Shown one piece after another: positions 17,083 to 26,170 of a stretch of 64,000 nucleotides of DNA. The notes under the pieces are model-generated. The model had not been told where the DNA came from. It made no database searches and saw only the letters and a program-made list of their open reading frames with translations. Within the stretch, counting starts at the first letter, position 1, and each line of letters begins with the position of its first letter. The translations under genes and the position numbers were made by a program. This stretch comes from Halomonas sp. SpR8 (GTDB lineage: Bacteria > Pseudomonadota > Gammaproteobacteria > Pseudomonadales > Halomonadaceae): assembly GCF_031010195.1 (NCBI RefSeq), contig NZ_JAUAMC010000003.1, positions 1 to 64,000 on the forward strand, read 5' to 3'.

Positions 17083-18246
17083 TCACCCCTGCAATCGCGG
17101 CACACGAATAAACAGCAGCGCTAAGCACGCCGCCAGCATCAACCCTGTGGTCAGCCATAGCGCACCAGCGCCGTTTTGCTCTATCAGTAGGCCAAATAGC
17201 AGCGGCGCAAAGGCTTGCGCGGCCCTTGCCGGGGCGATAATCAAGCCCTGGCGCTGGCCAAACCCTTTCGGGCCAAACAGCGCTAGCGGCAGTGTGCCGG
17301 AGGCAATTGTCATCATGCCATTGCCCGCACCGTGCAGCAGCGCGAAGCCTGCTGCAGGCATACCCAGTGTTGCCAGCAGTGCCGCACCTAATGGGTGAAG
17401 CGTAGTGGCTACCCGCGCCGCCACCAGCGGATGCAAATGGCGTAAAAGTGCAAACTCACCCAGTCGAGCGGCCACTTGCGCTGGGCCTACTAGCGCCGCA
17501 GCGGCGACGGCCACCGAAAGTGACACGCCAGTTTCCTGCAAAAGCCTGGGCAGATGCGCCGCCATCGCCGTTGAGACAAACCAGCCCGCGGCAAACACAT
17601 AGGCTAATAACATCATCGCCAGGCGAGGACGCTCCGGCGGCGGCGCCGATTTGTCGTCATCTTGCTGGGCCGCACTATCGGCTGCCTTGGGCAGGCAAGC
17701 ATTCAACGGCAGCCCCACCACAATATGCAGCATGGCCCAGGAGCCGCAGGCTGCCCGCCACCCGAACTCATTTTCCAACAACGCTGTTAGCGGCCAGCCG
17801 ATGGTACTGGCAAAGCCCGCCAGTAACGTCACGCCGGTAATTGACGAGCGCGCACTACGCCCAAGGAGACGTCCCAAGGTGGCAAAGGCGGCGTCGTATA
17901 AGCCCATTGCCATGCCAACGCCGACAATGAGCCAAGCGAACATTAAGCTGAGAAGACCTTGAGAGAGCGCCATGATGACCAGGCCAAGCGCCAAGACAGC
18001 GTTCGAAGCCATCAGCACGCCTCGCCCACCCTGTTGGTCAATCAAACGCCCTACGTTGGGGCCCAGCATGGCGGTTAACAGCAAGGCGGCAGAGAACGCC
18101 GCAAACACCCAGCTTGGCGACATCCCCAGTTCGCGGGCCATGGGTACCGCTAAAATAGCGGGCAAGTAATAACTTGATGCCCAGGCAAGAGTTTGCGCAC
18201 TGCCTAAAGTAAGCGTTAACCCCAGCCTGGGCGAAGAGCGAATCAT
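17083..18246 (-). CDS. MFS transporter, last gene of the arsC2-gapdh-arsJ unit
   Basis: A 387-aa major facilitator protein with about twelve hydrophobic segments and a short hydrophilic loop near 198-208 between the two halves. It is not recognisably ArsJ or ArsB. Its ATG overlaps the arsJ stop by 4 nt (18243-18246), which implies translational coupling and a shared job. A role as a second efflux pump for an arsenic compound is inferred from this coupling; a generic MFS function cannot be excluded. Confidence 0.82.
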   Translation of the reverse strand: MIRSSPRLGLTLTLGSAQTLAWASSYYLPAILAVPMARELGMSPSWVFAAFSAALLLTAMLGPNVGRLIDQQGGRGVLMASNAVLALGLVIMALSQGLLSLMFAWLIVGVGMAMGLYDAAFATLGRLLGRSARSSITGVTLLAGFASTIGWPLTALLENEFGWRAACGSWAMLHIVVGLPLNACLPKAADSAAQQDDDKSAPPPERPRLAMMLLAYVFAAGWFVSTAMAAHLPRLLQETGVSLSVAVAAAALVGPAQVAARLGEFALLRHLHPLVAARVATTLHPLGAALLATLGMPAAGFALLHGAGNGMMTIASGTLPLALFGPKGFGQRQGLIIAPARAAQAFAPLLFGLLIEQNGAGALWLTTGLMLAACLALLFIRVPRLQG

Positions 18247-19481
18247 GCCACTTGTTTAGGCAGTGCCAACGCCATCAATGCGCTGACCGCTACTAAGGCT
18301 GCCGATACCCATAGGCAGGCGCTTAGCCCGTAGGCCATATATAGCCAGCCCGACAGTAGCGTACCCACTAAACGCCCCATGGCATTGGCCATATAGTAGA
18401 AACCGACATCCATGGAGACGCCATCGGCGCGGGCATAATGCACAATCAAATAGCTGTGCCAGCTGGAGTTAATCGCAAACAGCACCCCAAAGGCGAGCAA
18501 GCCGACGACTAACCAGCCAACTTGGGCCAAGGGCAGCATCGCCAGCACAATCGCCAGCACTGCCAGTGCCGCCGCCCAGCCAGCGGTCAGCGCCCGGGCA
18601 TCGCCTCTGATCAGCCGGGTTAGCTTGGGTGCTTGGGTTTGCACTCCGCCGTAGCCGATCACCCACACTGCCAGCAGCCCCCCCACTGTCCAGTGAGTCC
18701 AACCATGCTGGTCGTATAAGAATACCGGCAGCGCTACCACAAACCACACATCCCGCGCCGAAAATAGACAGAAACGCGCCGCGGAGAGTACGTTAATCGC
18801 GCGTGATTTTGAGAAGATTTCGGAGAACTTAGGCTTCACTTTTTGCCGACCTAAATCCGCCTTGAGCCGCAGCAGTGAAAGCAGCAACACACCGCCTAGC
18901 ATTACCGCCATGACAAACACCGCCGCCTGGAAGCCAATCAAGGTGAGCAGCAGCCCGCCGACAAAAAAGCCCAACCCTTTTAGCGCGTTTTTAGAGCCTG
19001 TCAGCATCGCCACCCAGCGGTAGAGTGAGCTATTGGCGTTGGCGCTCTCTTTTGGAACCAACACCTTAACGGCGCTTTTAGCGCTCATTTTGTTGAGGTC
19101 TTTAGCAATACCCGAAATCGCTTGTGCGGCCATCACCCAAACAACGGTCAGCAGGCTAGCGGGTACCATCAGCATGGCAAGGGCAATAATTTGCAGCCCT
19201 AGTCCCACATTCATAGTGCGATTGAGCCCCAAGCGCGCGCCCAGCCATCCCCCGACTAGGTTGGTCACAACGCCAAAGGCTTCATAAAACAGAAACAGCA
19301 TGGCAATGGCCAACGGCGAGTAGCCCAACTGGTGGAAGTGCATCACCACCAGCATGCGCAGCGCGCCATCGGTAATCGTGAACGCCCAGTAGTTACCGGT
19401 AATCAGCATGTACTGGCGCACCTCGAAAGGTAGCGCCTTTACCCGTGCGAGCAGCGATTCAGCCACGAGCCACCTGCTCAC
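18243..19481 (-). CDS. arsJ: ArsJ, organoarsenical (1-arseno-3-phosphoglycerate) efflux MFS protein
   Basis: A 412-aa membrane protein with ~12 hydrophobic segments. ArsJ exports 1-arseno-3-phosphoglycerate, made from arsenate by its partner GAPDH; the compound then hydrolyses outside the cell. The N-terminal block [20 protein letters not shown] and the pairing with GAPDH identify it. It begins with GTG at 19481, overlapping the gapdh end by 23 nt, or possibly GTG 19466, where an AGG stands 6 nt upstream. It is the third gene of the unit arsC2-gapdh-arsJ-mfs. Confidence 0.9.
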   Translation of the reverse strand: MSRWLVAESLLARVKALPFEVRQYMLITGNYWAFTITDGALRMLVVMHFHQLGYSPLAIAMLFLFYEAFGVVTNLVGGWLGARLGLNRTMNVGLGLQIIALAMLMVPASLLTVVWVMAAQAISGIAKDLNKMSAKSAVKVLVPKESANANSSLYRWVAMLTGSKNALKGLGFFVGGLLLTLIGFQAAVFVMAVMLGGVLLLSLLRLKADLGRQKVKPKFSEIFSKSRAINVLSAARFCLFSARDVWFVVALPVFLYDQHGWTHWTVGGLLAVWVIGYGGVQTQAPKLTRLIRGDARALTAGWAAALAVLAIVLAMLPLAQVGWLVVGLLAFGVLFAINSSWHSYLIVHYARADGVSMDVGFYYMANAMGRLVGTLLSGWLYMAYGLSACLWVSAALVAVSALMALALPKQVA

Positions 19482-20490
19482 GCCCGACCATCAGGGCCAG
19501 TTCAGCGGTGCGGTTGGCATAGCCCCACTCGTTGTCATACCAGGCGTACAGTTTTAGCTGGGTGCCGTTGATCACCATGGTGGAGAGCGCATCGATAATC
19601 GAGCTGCGCGGATCGGTGCGGTAATCGATTGACACCAAGGGGCGTTCTTCGTAGCCCAGGATGCCTGCAAGCGGGCCATCGGCGGCGACTTTCAGCGCCT
19701 GATTGACCTCGTCTACGCTCACTTCCCGCTCAAGCTCGAACACCATATCGGTAAGCGACGCGTTAGCCAGCGGCACACGAATCGCATGGCCATTAATCTT
19801 ACCTTCAAGCTCAGGAAATATCTCGATAATCGCTTTCGCTGAGCCGGTGCTTGTAGGAATCAAGCTCATACCGCAAGCTCGGGCGCGGCGCAGGTCTTTA
19901 TGCGGCGCGTCGAGAATCGTTTGGGTATTGGTGATGTCATGCACGGTGGTCATCGAGCCATGGCGAATGCCGAAGCTTTCCTGAATGACTTTGACCACCG
20001 GCGCCAGGCAGTTGGTGGTGCAGCTGGCAGCGGTGACGATCTTGTGCTGAGCAGGATCGTACAGATGGTCGTTCACCCCCACCACCACATTAAGCACGCT
20101 CGCCTCTTTCATAGGCGCGCTTACCACCACGCGACCAACGCCTTGATCAAGATAAGCCTGAAGCTGTGCAGTGGTTTTCATTACGCCCGAGCACTCAATG
20201 ACAATATCGCAGTTCGACCAGTCGCTATCGGCAATAGCTTTGTTGGCGCTAAAGGAGACGGATTTGCCGTCGAGTTCTATGGCGCTATCCGTTGCCGAGA
20301 TGCCCTTCCCTGGCGCCCAGTGCCCGTGCACCGAGTCAAACTCCAACAAGTGGGCAAAGGTGGCAGCATCGCCGCCTGGGTCATTAATGCGCGCCAGTTC
20401 TACCGCACCAGATTCTAACTGCGTCCACAAACTGCGCAGCGCCAAGCGCCCAATACGGCCAAAACCGTTAATACCGATACGTAGTGTCAT
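19459..20490 (-). CDS. ArsJ-associated glyceraldehyde-3-phosphate dehydrogenase
   Basis: A 343-aa GAPDH with the N-terminal Rossmann motif INGFGRIGR and the catalytic cysteine in [10 protein letters not shown]. In arsJ loci this enzyme uses arsenate instead of phosphate with glyceraldehyde-3-phosphate to form 1-arseno-3-phosphoglycerate for export. Its position, overlapping arsJ and 22 nt after arsC2, supports the arsenate role over central glycolysis. ATG 20490 has GAGGAGC upstream. Unlike a housekeeping gap gene it is not next to pgk or tkt. Confidence 0.92.
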   Translation of the reverse strand: MTLRIGINGFGRIGRLALRSLWTQLESGAVELARINDPGGDAATFAHLLEFDSVHGHWAPGKGISATDSAIELDGKSVSFSANKAIADSDWSNCDIVIECSGVMKTTAQLQAYLDQGVGRVVVSAPMKEASVLNVVVGVNDHLYDPAQHKIVTAASCTTNCLAPVVKVIQESFGIRHGSMTTVHDITNTQTILDAPHKDLRRARACGMSLIPTSTGSAKAIIEIFPELEGKINGHAIRVPLANASLTDMVFELEREVSVDEVNQALKVAADGPLAGILGYEERPLVSIDYRTDPRSSIIDALSTMVINGTQLKLYAWYDNEWGYANRTAELALMVGREQVARG

Positions 20491-20512
20491 ATTTTTTTAG
20501 CTCCTCGGTGAA

Positions 20513-20941
20513 TTATCGACGAATGTTGTCTCTTGCCTCAATCAATAACCACAGCGATAGACGTTGATAGATATCGTTGAATGTATGTTCATAGGCGTCT
20601 AGCTGTCCATGTAAACGAGGGTCAGAAATATCCCAGTAAAGTAGATGTCCACAACCACCTTTCCAGTGGCGGCAAGCCTGTAAAGCTTTTTCACATAAAA
20701 TAAAAACGGTATCGAAATAATGCTCTTCGAGAGCTTCTATCGACTTACTTGCTAAGCCGCTTGTATTTACGCCGTGTGCTTCCAACGCTTGAAGCGCCAG
20801 TGCCTGTGGTCGGTCAGGCTCCTTTCCAGCACTAAATACTTCGAACTGATCCGCCGAAAGATGCCTCAGTATCGCTTCCCCCATTAGCGAGCGGGCTGAA
20901 TTTGCACTGCAAAGGAACAGGACTTTTTTCTTTGTGGGCAT
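20513..20941 (-). CDS. arsC: Arsenate reductase, low-MW phosphatase fold (second copy)
   Basis: This 142-aa thioredoxin-type arsenate reductase has the catalytic loop CSANSARS (Cys11, Arg17) and the relay pair Cys83/Cys90 in LCEKALQAC. It is clearly paralogous to the copy at 8242-8655. The start ATG 20941 (MPTKKKV) is chosen because longer frames run through the operator at 20955-20974; its ribosome site is weak (GAG 11 nt upstream). It is the first gene of the unit with gapdh, arsJ and an MFS gene, separated from upstream pstB by a strong terminator. Confidence 0.92.
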   Translation of the reverse strand: MPTKKKVLFLCSANSARSLMGEAILRHLSADQFEVFSAGKEPDRPQALALQALEAHGVNTSGLASKSIEALEEHYFDTVFILCEKALQACRHWKGGCGHLLYWDISDPRLHGQLDAYEHTFNDIYQRLSLWLLIEARDNIRR

Positions 20942-20954
20942 AAAGAAATGGCTC

Positions 20955-20974
20955 ATATATGTTTTTTCATATAA
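20955..20974. promoter_or_regulatory. ArsR-like operator before arsC2 (copy 3)
   Basis: TATATG-TTTTTT-CATATA (20956-20973) is a perfect 6-nt-arm dyad with a 6-nt spacer. On the other strand it reads as the arsC1/arsH operator with the same A6/T6 spacer. It lies 14 nt upstream of the arsC2 start codon, within the untranslated leader or core promoter. Confidence 0.65.
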
Positions 20975-21173
20975 TAGCCATTTTCTACACAATTTTCTTG
21001 CAACTCAAGCTCGCCGACATAATATGACATTAATTATAGCAATAAGCATATTCCATAAAAATATATTATATTTATAATTTAACACTTCCCACGCAGAGCT
21101 AAACAATAGACTCTCTGAAAAAAACACGTAAATAAAAAATACTATTTTCTTAAAATGACTATAAATTCATAAA

Positions 21174-21205
21174 TAAAAAAACCCCTTAAAAAAGGGGTAA
21201 AAAAA
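21174..21205. terminator. Bidirectional intrinsic terminator after pstB
   Basis: ACCCCTTAAAAAAGGGGT (21181-21198) forms a hairpin flanked by A7 on one side and A7/T7 on the other, 26 nt after the pstB stop. It separates pstSCAB from the arsC2 unit. The surrounding gap 20993-21230 is strikingly AT-rich and shows no gene. Confidence 0.85.
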
Positions 21206-21230
21206 TCGATTTAAATATATTAAAAATATA

Positions 21231-22097
21231 TCAGCCAAACCTTCCCGTTATATAATCTTCAGTTCTCTGACACTTAGGAGCAGTAAATAAATCATTAGTC
21301 TTATTGTATTCAATCAATTTTCCTAAGTACATATAAGCCGTGTAATCTGAAATACGCGCGGCTTGCTGCATATTGTGTGTAACAATCAATACTGTCACAT
21401 CACCTGCGAGCTTATTAATCAAGTCTTCCACTTTTGCAGTCGCAATAGGGTCAAGAGCAGAAGTAGGTTCATCTAAAAGTAAAATTTCTGGCTCAACAGC
21501 CAAAGCACGAGCAATACATAAACGTTGCTGCTGTCCACCCGACATACTTAGCGCTGGCTGATGCAGTCGATCTTTTACTTCATCCCACAATGCTGCCTTA
21601 CTGAGTGAATCTTCAACAATTTCATCTAATAATGAACGCTTAGTAATGCCGCGAATTCTCAAACCTGCTACCACATTCTCATAAATCGACTTTGGAAAAG
21701 GGTTAGGTTTCTGGAAAACCATACCTACTCTCATCCGAACAATATTCGGATCAAGATTGATAAGATTTTCATCTTCTGGAAATAAATTAATCTCACCAGA
21801 ATATCTCACGCCCGGATATAAATCATGCATGCGGTTAAAGCAGCGTAAAAAAGTACTTTTCCCACAGCCAGAAGGGCCTATCAGCGCTGTCACTTTTTTA
21901 TCAATTAAAGGCATGCTGACATCATCTATCGCCTGCGTACCGTCGCCGTACCAGAATTTCAAATTAGATACTTTAGCCCGCGTAGGGCTATCAGGCTCCA
22001 GGTACCAATGATCAAGATGCTCACTAGCCTTACGCACTGGTTTTTCAGAACCATCTTGCACAGTCGTCTGGAATTTCGACATACCATTCATACTCAT
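21231..22097 (-). CDS. pstB: Phosphate ABC transporter ATP-binding protein
   Basis: This 288-aa ATPase of the high-affinity phosphate importer has the Walker A motif GPSGCGKST, the signature [11 protein letters not shown] and the Walker B motif [12 protein letters not shown]. It has an N-terminal extension of ~35 aa before the ABC core. ATG 22097 is preceded by GGTGTGAG. It is the last gene of pstSCAB. No phoU follows; the terminator does. Base use looks more AT-rich than in the housekeeping genes of the window. Confidence 0.95.
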   Translation of the reverse strand: MSMNGMSKFQTTVQDGSEKPVRKASEHLDHWYLEPDSPTRAKVSNLKFWYGDGTQAIDDVSMPLIDKKVTALIGPSGCGKSTFLRCFNRMHDLYPGVRYSGEINLFPEDENLINLDPNIVRMRVGMVFQKPNPFPKSIYENVVAGLRIRGITKRSLLDEIVEDSLSKAALWDEVKDRLHQPALSMSGGQQQRLCIARALAVEPEILLLDEPTSALDPIATAKVEDLINKLAGDVTVLIVTHNMQQAARISDYTAYMYLGKLIEYNKTNDLFTAPKCQRTEDYITGRFG

Positions 22098-22150
22098 ATC
22101 TCACACCATTAGGAAGTTTGGTTACTTCTTATACCATGCAAAATGCCAAC

Positions 22151-23080
22151 TTATTTACGAGCACGATAGCGTATGTAAATTGCCAAAGCATTCATCATTA
22201 GTGTCATAACAATTAGAACAACACCCGCAGCTGCCGCTGTAATTTGGAAATCTGCCTGGGGGCGAGATACCCAGCCATACATCTGTATCGGCATGACTGT
22301 AAACCCGCTGTTCAGCCACTCAAAACTAATGAATGGGAAATCACCACTAACTGGCGACTGCGGTAAGAAGGCGATGAAAGACAAGGCACCAATGGTAATG
22401 ATTGGAGCAGTTTCACCAATCGCTCTAGAGAGCCCCACAATGGCACCAGTAATGATACCTGGTTTAGCTGCTGGAATAATGTACATTGCCATGGTCTGCC
22501 ACTGGTTTGCCCCTAGACCATAAGCCGCTTCCCGTAACTCGCTGGGAATTGAACGTATCGACTCTCGTGTCGAAACAATGATGATCGGCAAAATCAATAA
22601 CGACAGAACCAGGCCCGCCACCAGCACTGTCTCACCCATCCCGAAAGTCTGTACAAAAAGACCAAGTGCAAGGAGACCATAGACAATAGAAGGAACACCG
22701 GCCAAATTAGATACGTTGACTTCAATAACGTCAGTAAGCCAATTTTTACTCGCATATTCTTCCAGATACAAACCAGCGGCAATGCCAAGCGGGACAGCTA
22801 TCACTGCAGTCACTAACATAACCATGATCGTGCCGACCCAGGCGGAAAGAATACCTGCATCCAGAGGCCTTCTCGACGGAAATGACGTATAGAAATCAGG
22901 ATCAGTCAAGCGAGGAGCCCCCCTGACTGCCAAGTCTAGAAACAATGCCACTAATGTCGTTATCGCAATAAACAGTACGATGATACCCAGCGACGCAAAA
23001 ATAATGTCCCTGGAACGGTTTTTTCGAGATAATGAAGCGTAGTCGATACCGCTTTTGATGTTCTCAGACAGTGTCTTCAT
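22151..23080 (-). CDS. pstA: Phosphate ABC transporter permease PstA
   Basis: A 309-aa inner-membrane subunit with six predicted helices and the ABC-permease EAA-like loop REAAYGLGANQWQTM. ATG 23080 (MKTLSENI) follows GAGGTG by 4 nt and lies 7 nt after the pstC stop; a longer in-frame start inside pstC is rejected. Together with PstC it forms the channel for periplasmic phosphate delivered by PstS. Confidence 0.95.
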   Translation of the reverse strand: MKTLSENIKSGIDYASLSRKNRSRDIIFASLGIIVLFIAITTLVALFLDLAVRGAPRLTDPDFYTSFPSRRPLDAGILSAWVGTIMVMLVTAVIAVPLGIAAGLYLEEYASKNWLTDVIEVNVSNLAGVPSIVYGLLALGLFVQTFGMGETVLVAGLVLSLLILPIIIVSTRESIRSIPSELREAAYGLGANQWQTMAMYIIPAAKPGIITGAIVGLSRAIGETAPIITIGALSFIAFLPQSPVSGDFPFISFEWLNSGFTVMPIQMYGWVSRPQADFQITAAAAGVVLIVMTLMMNALAIYIRYRARK

Positions 23081-23087
23081 AGTCACC

Positions 23088-24029
23088 TCAATAAGCCTGG
23101 CGATAGCGTTTGCGCAGATAGAAACCAATCAAGTTAAATATCAATGTCAACAAGAACAGCACCATACCAGCAGCAAAAATAGATAAATAAGCGATGGAGC
23201 CGTGGCTAACGTCGCCCATGCTAACCTGCACAATGAAGGTGGTAATAGTGGCTGCACCCTCCATAGGATTGAAGGTGAAATTGGGCATCTGGCCTGCGGC
23301 AATAGCAACGACCATTGTTTCTCCCACAGCCCGAGACATCGCTAAAATAAAGGCTGCCGTAATACCCGACATTGCCGCTGGGATAACAACTTTAGTAGCC
23401 GTATGAAAACGGCTGTAGCCCAAAGCATAAGCACCTTCACGCATACTATTAGGCACTGCCCGCATAGCGTCTTCGCTAAGAGACGTAGTGTAAGGCAGAA
23501 TCATAATCCCCATCACTAGCCCCGGTGCAAGCATGTTGAAACCTGGCAAACCAGGTAAAAAGGTTTGCAATAGTGGGGTAACAACTATCAAAGCAAAATA
23601 ACCGTAAACGACGGTAGGTACACCTTCAAGCAGTTCAAGTATCGGCTTGACGGTTTCCCGTACTTTCGGATTTGCATATTCACTTAGGTAGACTGAGAGT
23701 ATGAGACCGAAGGGGATGGATACGGCCAAAGCGATACCCGACACTACAATGGTGCCTGACAACAGCGGCCAGATACCGAAAGTCGGCCTGGAGAACATCG
23801 GTGTCCAACTAGTGCTGGAAACAAACTCCCATACTGATACTTGTTCAAAAAACACCAGCGCTTCGCTTAGTAACACATAAACGATACCGACCGTGACCAA
23901 AACAGAGATAATCGCGGCCAGCATCAATATATAACGTGCTACTTGATTAATCATTTCACGCTTACGCAAAAAATGCGTCGAAACCTGAACCTTGGACGTC
24001 TCAAGGCGCCGTGAACTTGGAGTAGCCAT
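23088..24029 (-). CDS. pstC: Phosphate ABC transporter permease PstC
   Basis: A 313-aa inner-membrane permease subunit with a cytosolic N-terminus of ~30 aa, six hydrophobic segments and the loop REGAYALGYSRFHTA typical of PstC. The ATG at 24029 has only a weak ribosome site; an internal Met (MINQVARY) is an alternative start. It sits 116 nt downstream of pstS with a hairpin in between, and couples closely to pstA. Confidence 0.93.
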   Translation of the reverse strand: MATPSSRRLETSKVQVSTHFLRKREMINQVARYILMLAAIISVLVTVGIVYVLLSEALVFFEQVSVWEFVSSTSWTPMFSRPTFGIWPLLSGTIVVSGIALAVSIPFGLILSVYLSEYANPKVRETVKPILELLEGVPTVVYGYFALIVVTPLLQTFLPGLPGFNMLAPGLVMGIMILPYTTSLSEDAMRAVPNSMREGAYALGYSRFHTATKVVIPAAMSGITAAFILAMSRAVGETMVVAIAAGQMPNFTFNPMEGAATITTFIVQVSMGDVSHGSIAYLSIFAAGMVLFLLTLIFNLIGFYLRKRYRQAY

Positions 24030-24079
24030 TGGTCTTTTACGCCTACTTTGTTTAAAGAATATCTTTCTATCATGACCAA

Positions 24080-24103
24080 AGCGGAAGCTTTTATGCTTCC
24101 GCT
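24080..24103 (-). terminator. pstS-pstC intergenic hairpin, probable partial terminator
   Basis: A perfect 9-bp stem AGCGGAAGC / GCTTCCGCT with a 6-nt loop lies 42 nt after the pstS stop. A short TTTGG follows on the minus strand, so read-through is expected. Such hairpins commonly keep binding-protein mRNA in excess of permease mRNA. Confidence 0.55.
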
Positions 24104-24145
24104 CTGGGTTTACAGAGAGCTCACCTTTTCTGGAAAGGAGTGCTC

Positions 24146-25138
24146 TTAGTAGTGCTTCTCACGCTCAAGCGTTTCAACCACATCGACGCCCACTTCAGAA
24201 CCCTGGTAGGCAGTACCAACTTCGCGGTCAGCCAATACACGTAGCGCAGCTTCGCGTACTCGCTCGCCTAAAGGCACGTAACCAACTTCACTGACCAGGT
24301 CACCGTTTTCTTCCTCGAATAGGAACTCAGCAAACTTTTCAACATAGTCTTTCTCTTCTATGGAAGCTTTGTTGGCGTAGTAGTACAGGGGACGGGTCAG
24401 CGGCTGGTAGGAGCTATCGCCAGCCGTTTCCATGCTCGGCTCAACTGGCTCGCTGCCTTTCCAAGAGATAGGCACGGCTTTCAGACTATCCTGGTTTTCC
24501 AGGAAGTAAGCCAGACCGAAAAAGCCCAACGCATTCTGGTCGTTGGCAACGCCCATCACCAGTACGTTGTCGTCTTCGCTGGCTGTAAAGTCGCCGCGGC
24601 TTGAATGCTCTTCACCTACAATGGCTGTCGTGAAGTAGTCATAAGTACCCGAATCGGTACCCGCGCCAAACAGATTCAACGGGCGATCAGGGAAACCCTC
24701 ACGAACTTGGTTCCAGTTGGTAATGACACCTTGAGCTTCTGGCTCCCACACTTTCTGCAACTCTTCTACAGTAAGGTGATCCACCCAATCATTTTGTGGG
24801 CTAACAACAACGCTCAGCGCATCCATAGCTACGGGCAGCTCAATAAACTCAACACCATTTTCCTTGCAGAGTTCAAGCTCTTCCGGACGGATCGGACGAG
24901 AAGCGCCAGTAATATCGGTTTCACCACGACAGAATTTCTTGAAACCGCCACCAGTACCGGACAAACCAACGGTTACTCGAATTTCGCCGCGATTGGCATT
25001 ACCGAACTCTTCAGCCATTGCCTCGGAAACCGGAAAGACGGTACTTGAACCATCAACCTGAACAGTATCAACGGCAACAGCGTTCTGAGCTACAAACGAG
25101 CCGGCAAGGACTGCACCGAACATAAGATGTTTTTTCAT
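24146..25138 (-). CDS. pstS: Phosphate-binding protein PstS
   Basis: A 330-aa periplasmic phosphate receptor. ATG 25138 ([13 protein letters not shown]) has GGAGAG upstream and begins a typical Sec signal peptide cleaved after AVA near residue 22. [11 protein letters not shown] near 26-36 and [10 protein letters not shown] near 58-67 are phosphate-binding segments, followed by [13 protein letters not shown] longer reading to 25231 is rejected on lack of a signal. It is the first gene of pstSCAB, behind a Pho box. Whether it discriminates phosphate from arsenate cannot be told by eye. Confidence 0.95.
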   Translation of the reverse strand: MKKHLMFGAVLAGSFVAQNAVAVDTVQVDGSSTVFPVSEAMAEEFGNANRGEIRVTVGLSGTGGGFKKFCRGETDITGASRPIRPEELELCKENGVEFIELPVAMDALSVVVSPQNDWVDHLTVEELQKVWEPEAQGVITNWNQVREGFPDRPLNLFGAGTDSGTYDYFTTAIVGEEHSSRGDFTASEDDNVLVMGVANDQNALGFFGLAYFLENQDSLKAVPISWKGSEPVEPSMETAGDSSYQPLTRPLYYYANKASIEEKDYVEKFAEFLFEEENGDLVSEVGYVPLGERVREAALRVLADREVGTAYQGSEVGVDVVETLEREKHY

Positions 25139-25244
25139 GTTTCTCTCCAAATTCCGTTCAACGCATTGAGTTTCGCGGTTCATATGGCAGCTTTTCGCCC
25201 AAGACGAATTCGTAATCTTTGTGCAAAGCATTTTGTAGCAAAAA

Positions 25245-25263
25245 GATGACGAAATTATGACAG
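25245..25263 (-). promoter_or_regulatory. Pho box upstream of pstS
   Basis: On the minus strand CTGTCATAATTTCGTCATC gives two 7-mers (CTGTCAT and CGTCATC-like) spaced as in the PhoB consensus. It lies ~107 nt upstream of the pstS ATG. Phosphate-starvation control by PhoB/PhoR is expected; those genes are not in this window. Confidence 0.75.
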
Positions 25264-25403
25264 CTGATGCTCAGTAAAAAATTATTACCGAACAGCGCCT
25301 GCCGCCCCCCCGCGGAATACAATCTAACGCAGCAACAGTGACATTCTCATGACAGCGCACAGCGCAGAAGTATTTTTTTGCTATCGGAAAGGTGAAGAGT
25401 TTT

Positions 25404-26135
25404 TTACAACAACAGCCCGAGCGCGGCTAAAGTACACAACGCCAGTGACGCCCCTTGCAGTAGGCGGCGGTCTAATCGATGGGCAACGGTGTCTGCCAAG
25501 GCATTACCCATTAATACCGCAGGTAGGAAGGTAAGCGCGACCTGGAAATGCCAGAGCTGAACCTGATCGGCCAAGGCGAGGGTAATAAAGGTCAACAGTG
25601 AGGTCAAAATAAAGAACGCCGCTAGATTACCGCGCACTCGATCCGCCGGTAAGCCGTGCATCAGCAACACAATAGGTGGGCCGCCAATGGCGGCGACAGT
25701 GCCGAAAATGCCGGAGAGTATGCCGGCGCAAAACAGGGTTATGCGGTTTACCGGTAGTTGAAAGCGGCACAAGGTGACCAATACCGCAAACAGCACGATA
25801 ACCGCAATCAGCTTTTCCAATACAAACATCGGCGCGGCGAGCAGTAGCCAGATACCCAGCGCGTTACCGGGTAGGCGTCCTATTAGCGCCATACCAATGG
25901 AATCCAGGCGCACCTCGTGCCAGTAGTGGCGTACCATCATCAGCGAGACAGTAAAGCCAAACAACACCAGAATGACCGGCACTAATCGTGGTTCGAGCAT
26001 CAACAGGAGCGGCGCACCGATGACGGCCAACCCAAAACCGGTCGCACGCTGCACAAAGGCACCCAGCAAGAGCACCCCTGAGCAGGCTAACCAGGTACTC
26101 ATGGGCATATTGACCCAGGCCAGCAGGCTATCCAT
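25404..26135 (-). CDS. TauE/SafE-family (TSUP) membrane permease
   Basis: A 243-aa protein with about eight hydrophobic segments and the TSUP-typical repeats GFGLAVIGAPLLLML and GTVAAIGGPPIVLLM. The family moves sulfite, sulfoacetate and other small anions. It lies 35 nt downstream of the Bcr-like gene on the same strand. The substrate is unknown; proximity to the phosphate/arsenic genes may be coincidental. Confidence 0.82.
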   Translation of the reverse strand: MDSLLAWVNMPMSTWLACSGVLLLGAFVQRATGFGLAVIGAPLLLMLEPRLVPVILVLFGFTVSLMMVRHYWHEVRLDSIGMALIGRLPGNALGIWLLLAAPMFVLEKLIAVIVLFAVLVTLCRFQLPVNRITLFCAGILSGIFGTVAAIGGPPIVLLMHGLPADRVRGNLAAFFILTSLLTFITLALADQVQLWHFQVALTFLPAVLMGNALADTVAHRLDRRLLQGASLALCTLAALGLLL

Positions 26136-26170
26136 TAGTGCTGTTCATCCCTACGGTTCATTCCTGCCAG

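Noticed and set aside
19459-20490. GAPDH as the housekeeping glycolytic gene
   Set aside because: It overlaps arsJ and follows arsC2 in one unit, the known arrangement of the arsenate-using partner enzyme.
20993-21230. AT-rich gap as a hidden gene or small RNA
   Set aside because: No open frame with a ribosome site and no promoter-hairpin pair beyond the pstB terminator was seen.
8242-25263. Arsenic island as an integrated mobile element
   Set aside because: No integrase, transposase, att-like direct repeats at its ends or tRNA at a border was found; acquisition remains possible but unsupported by mobile genes.
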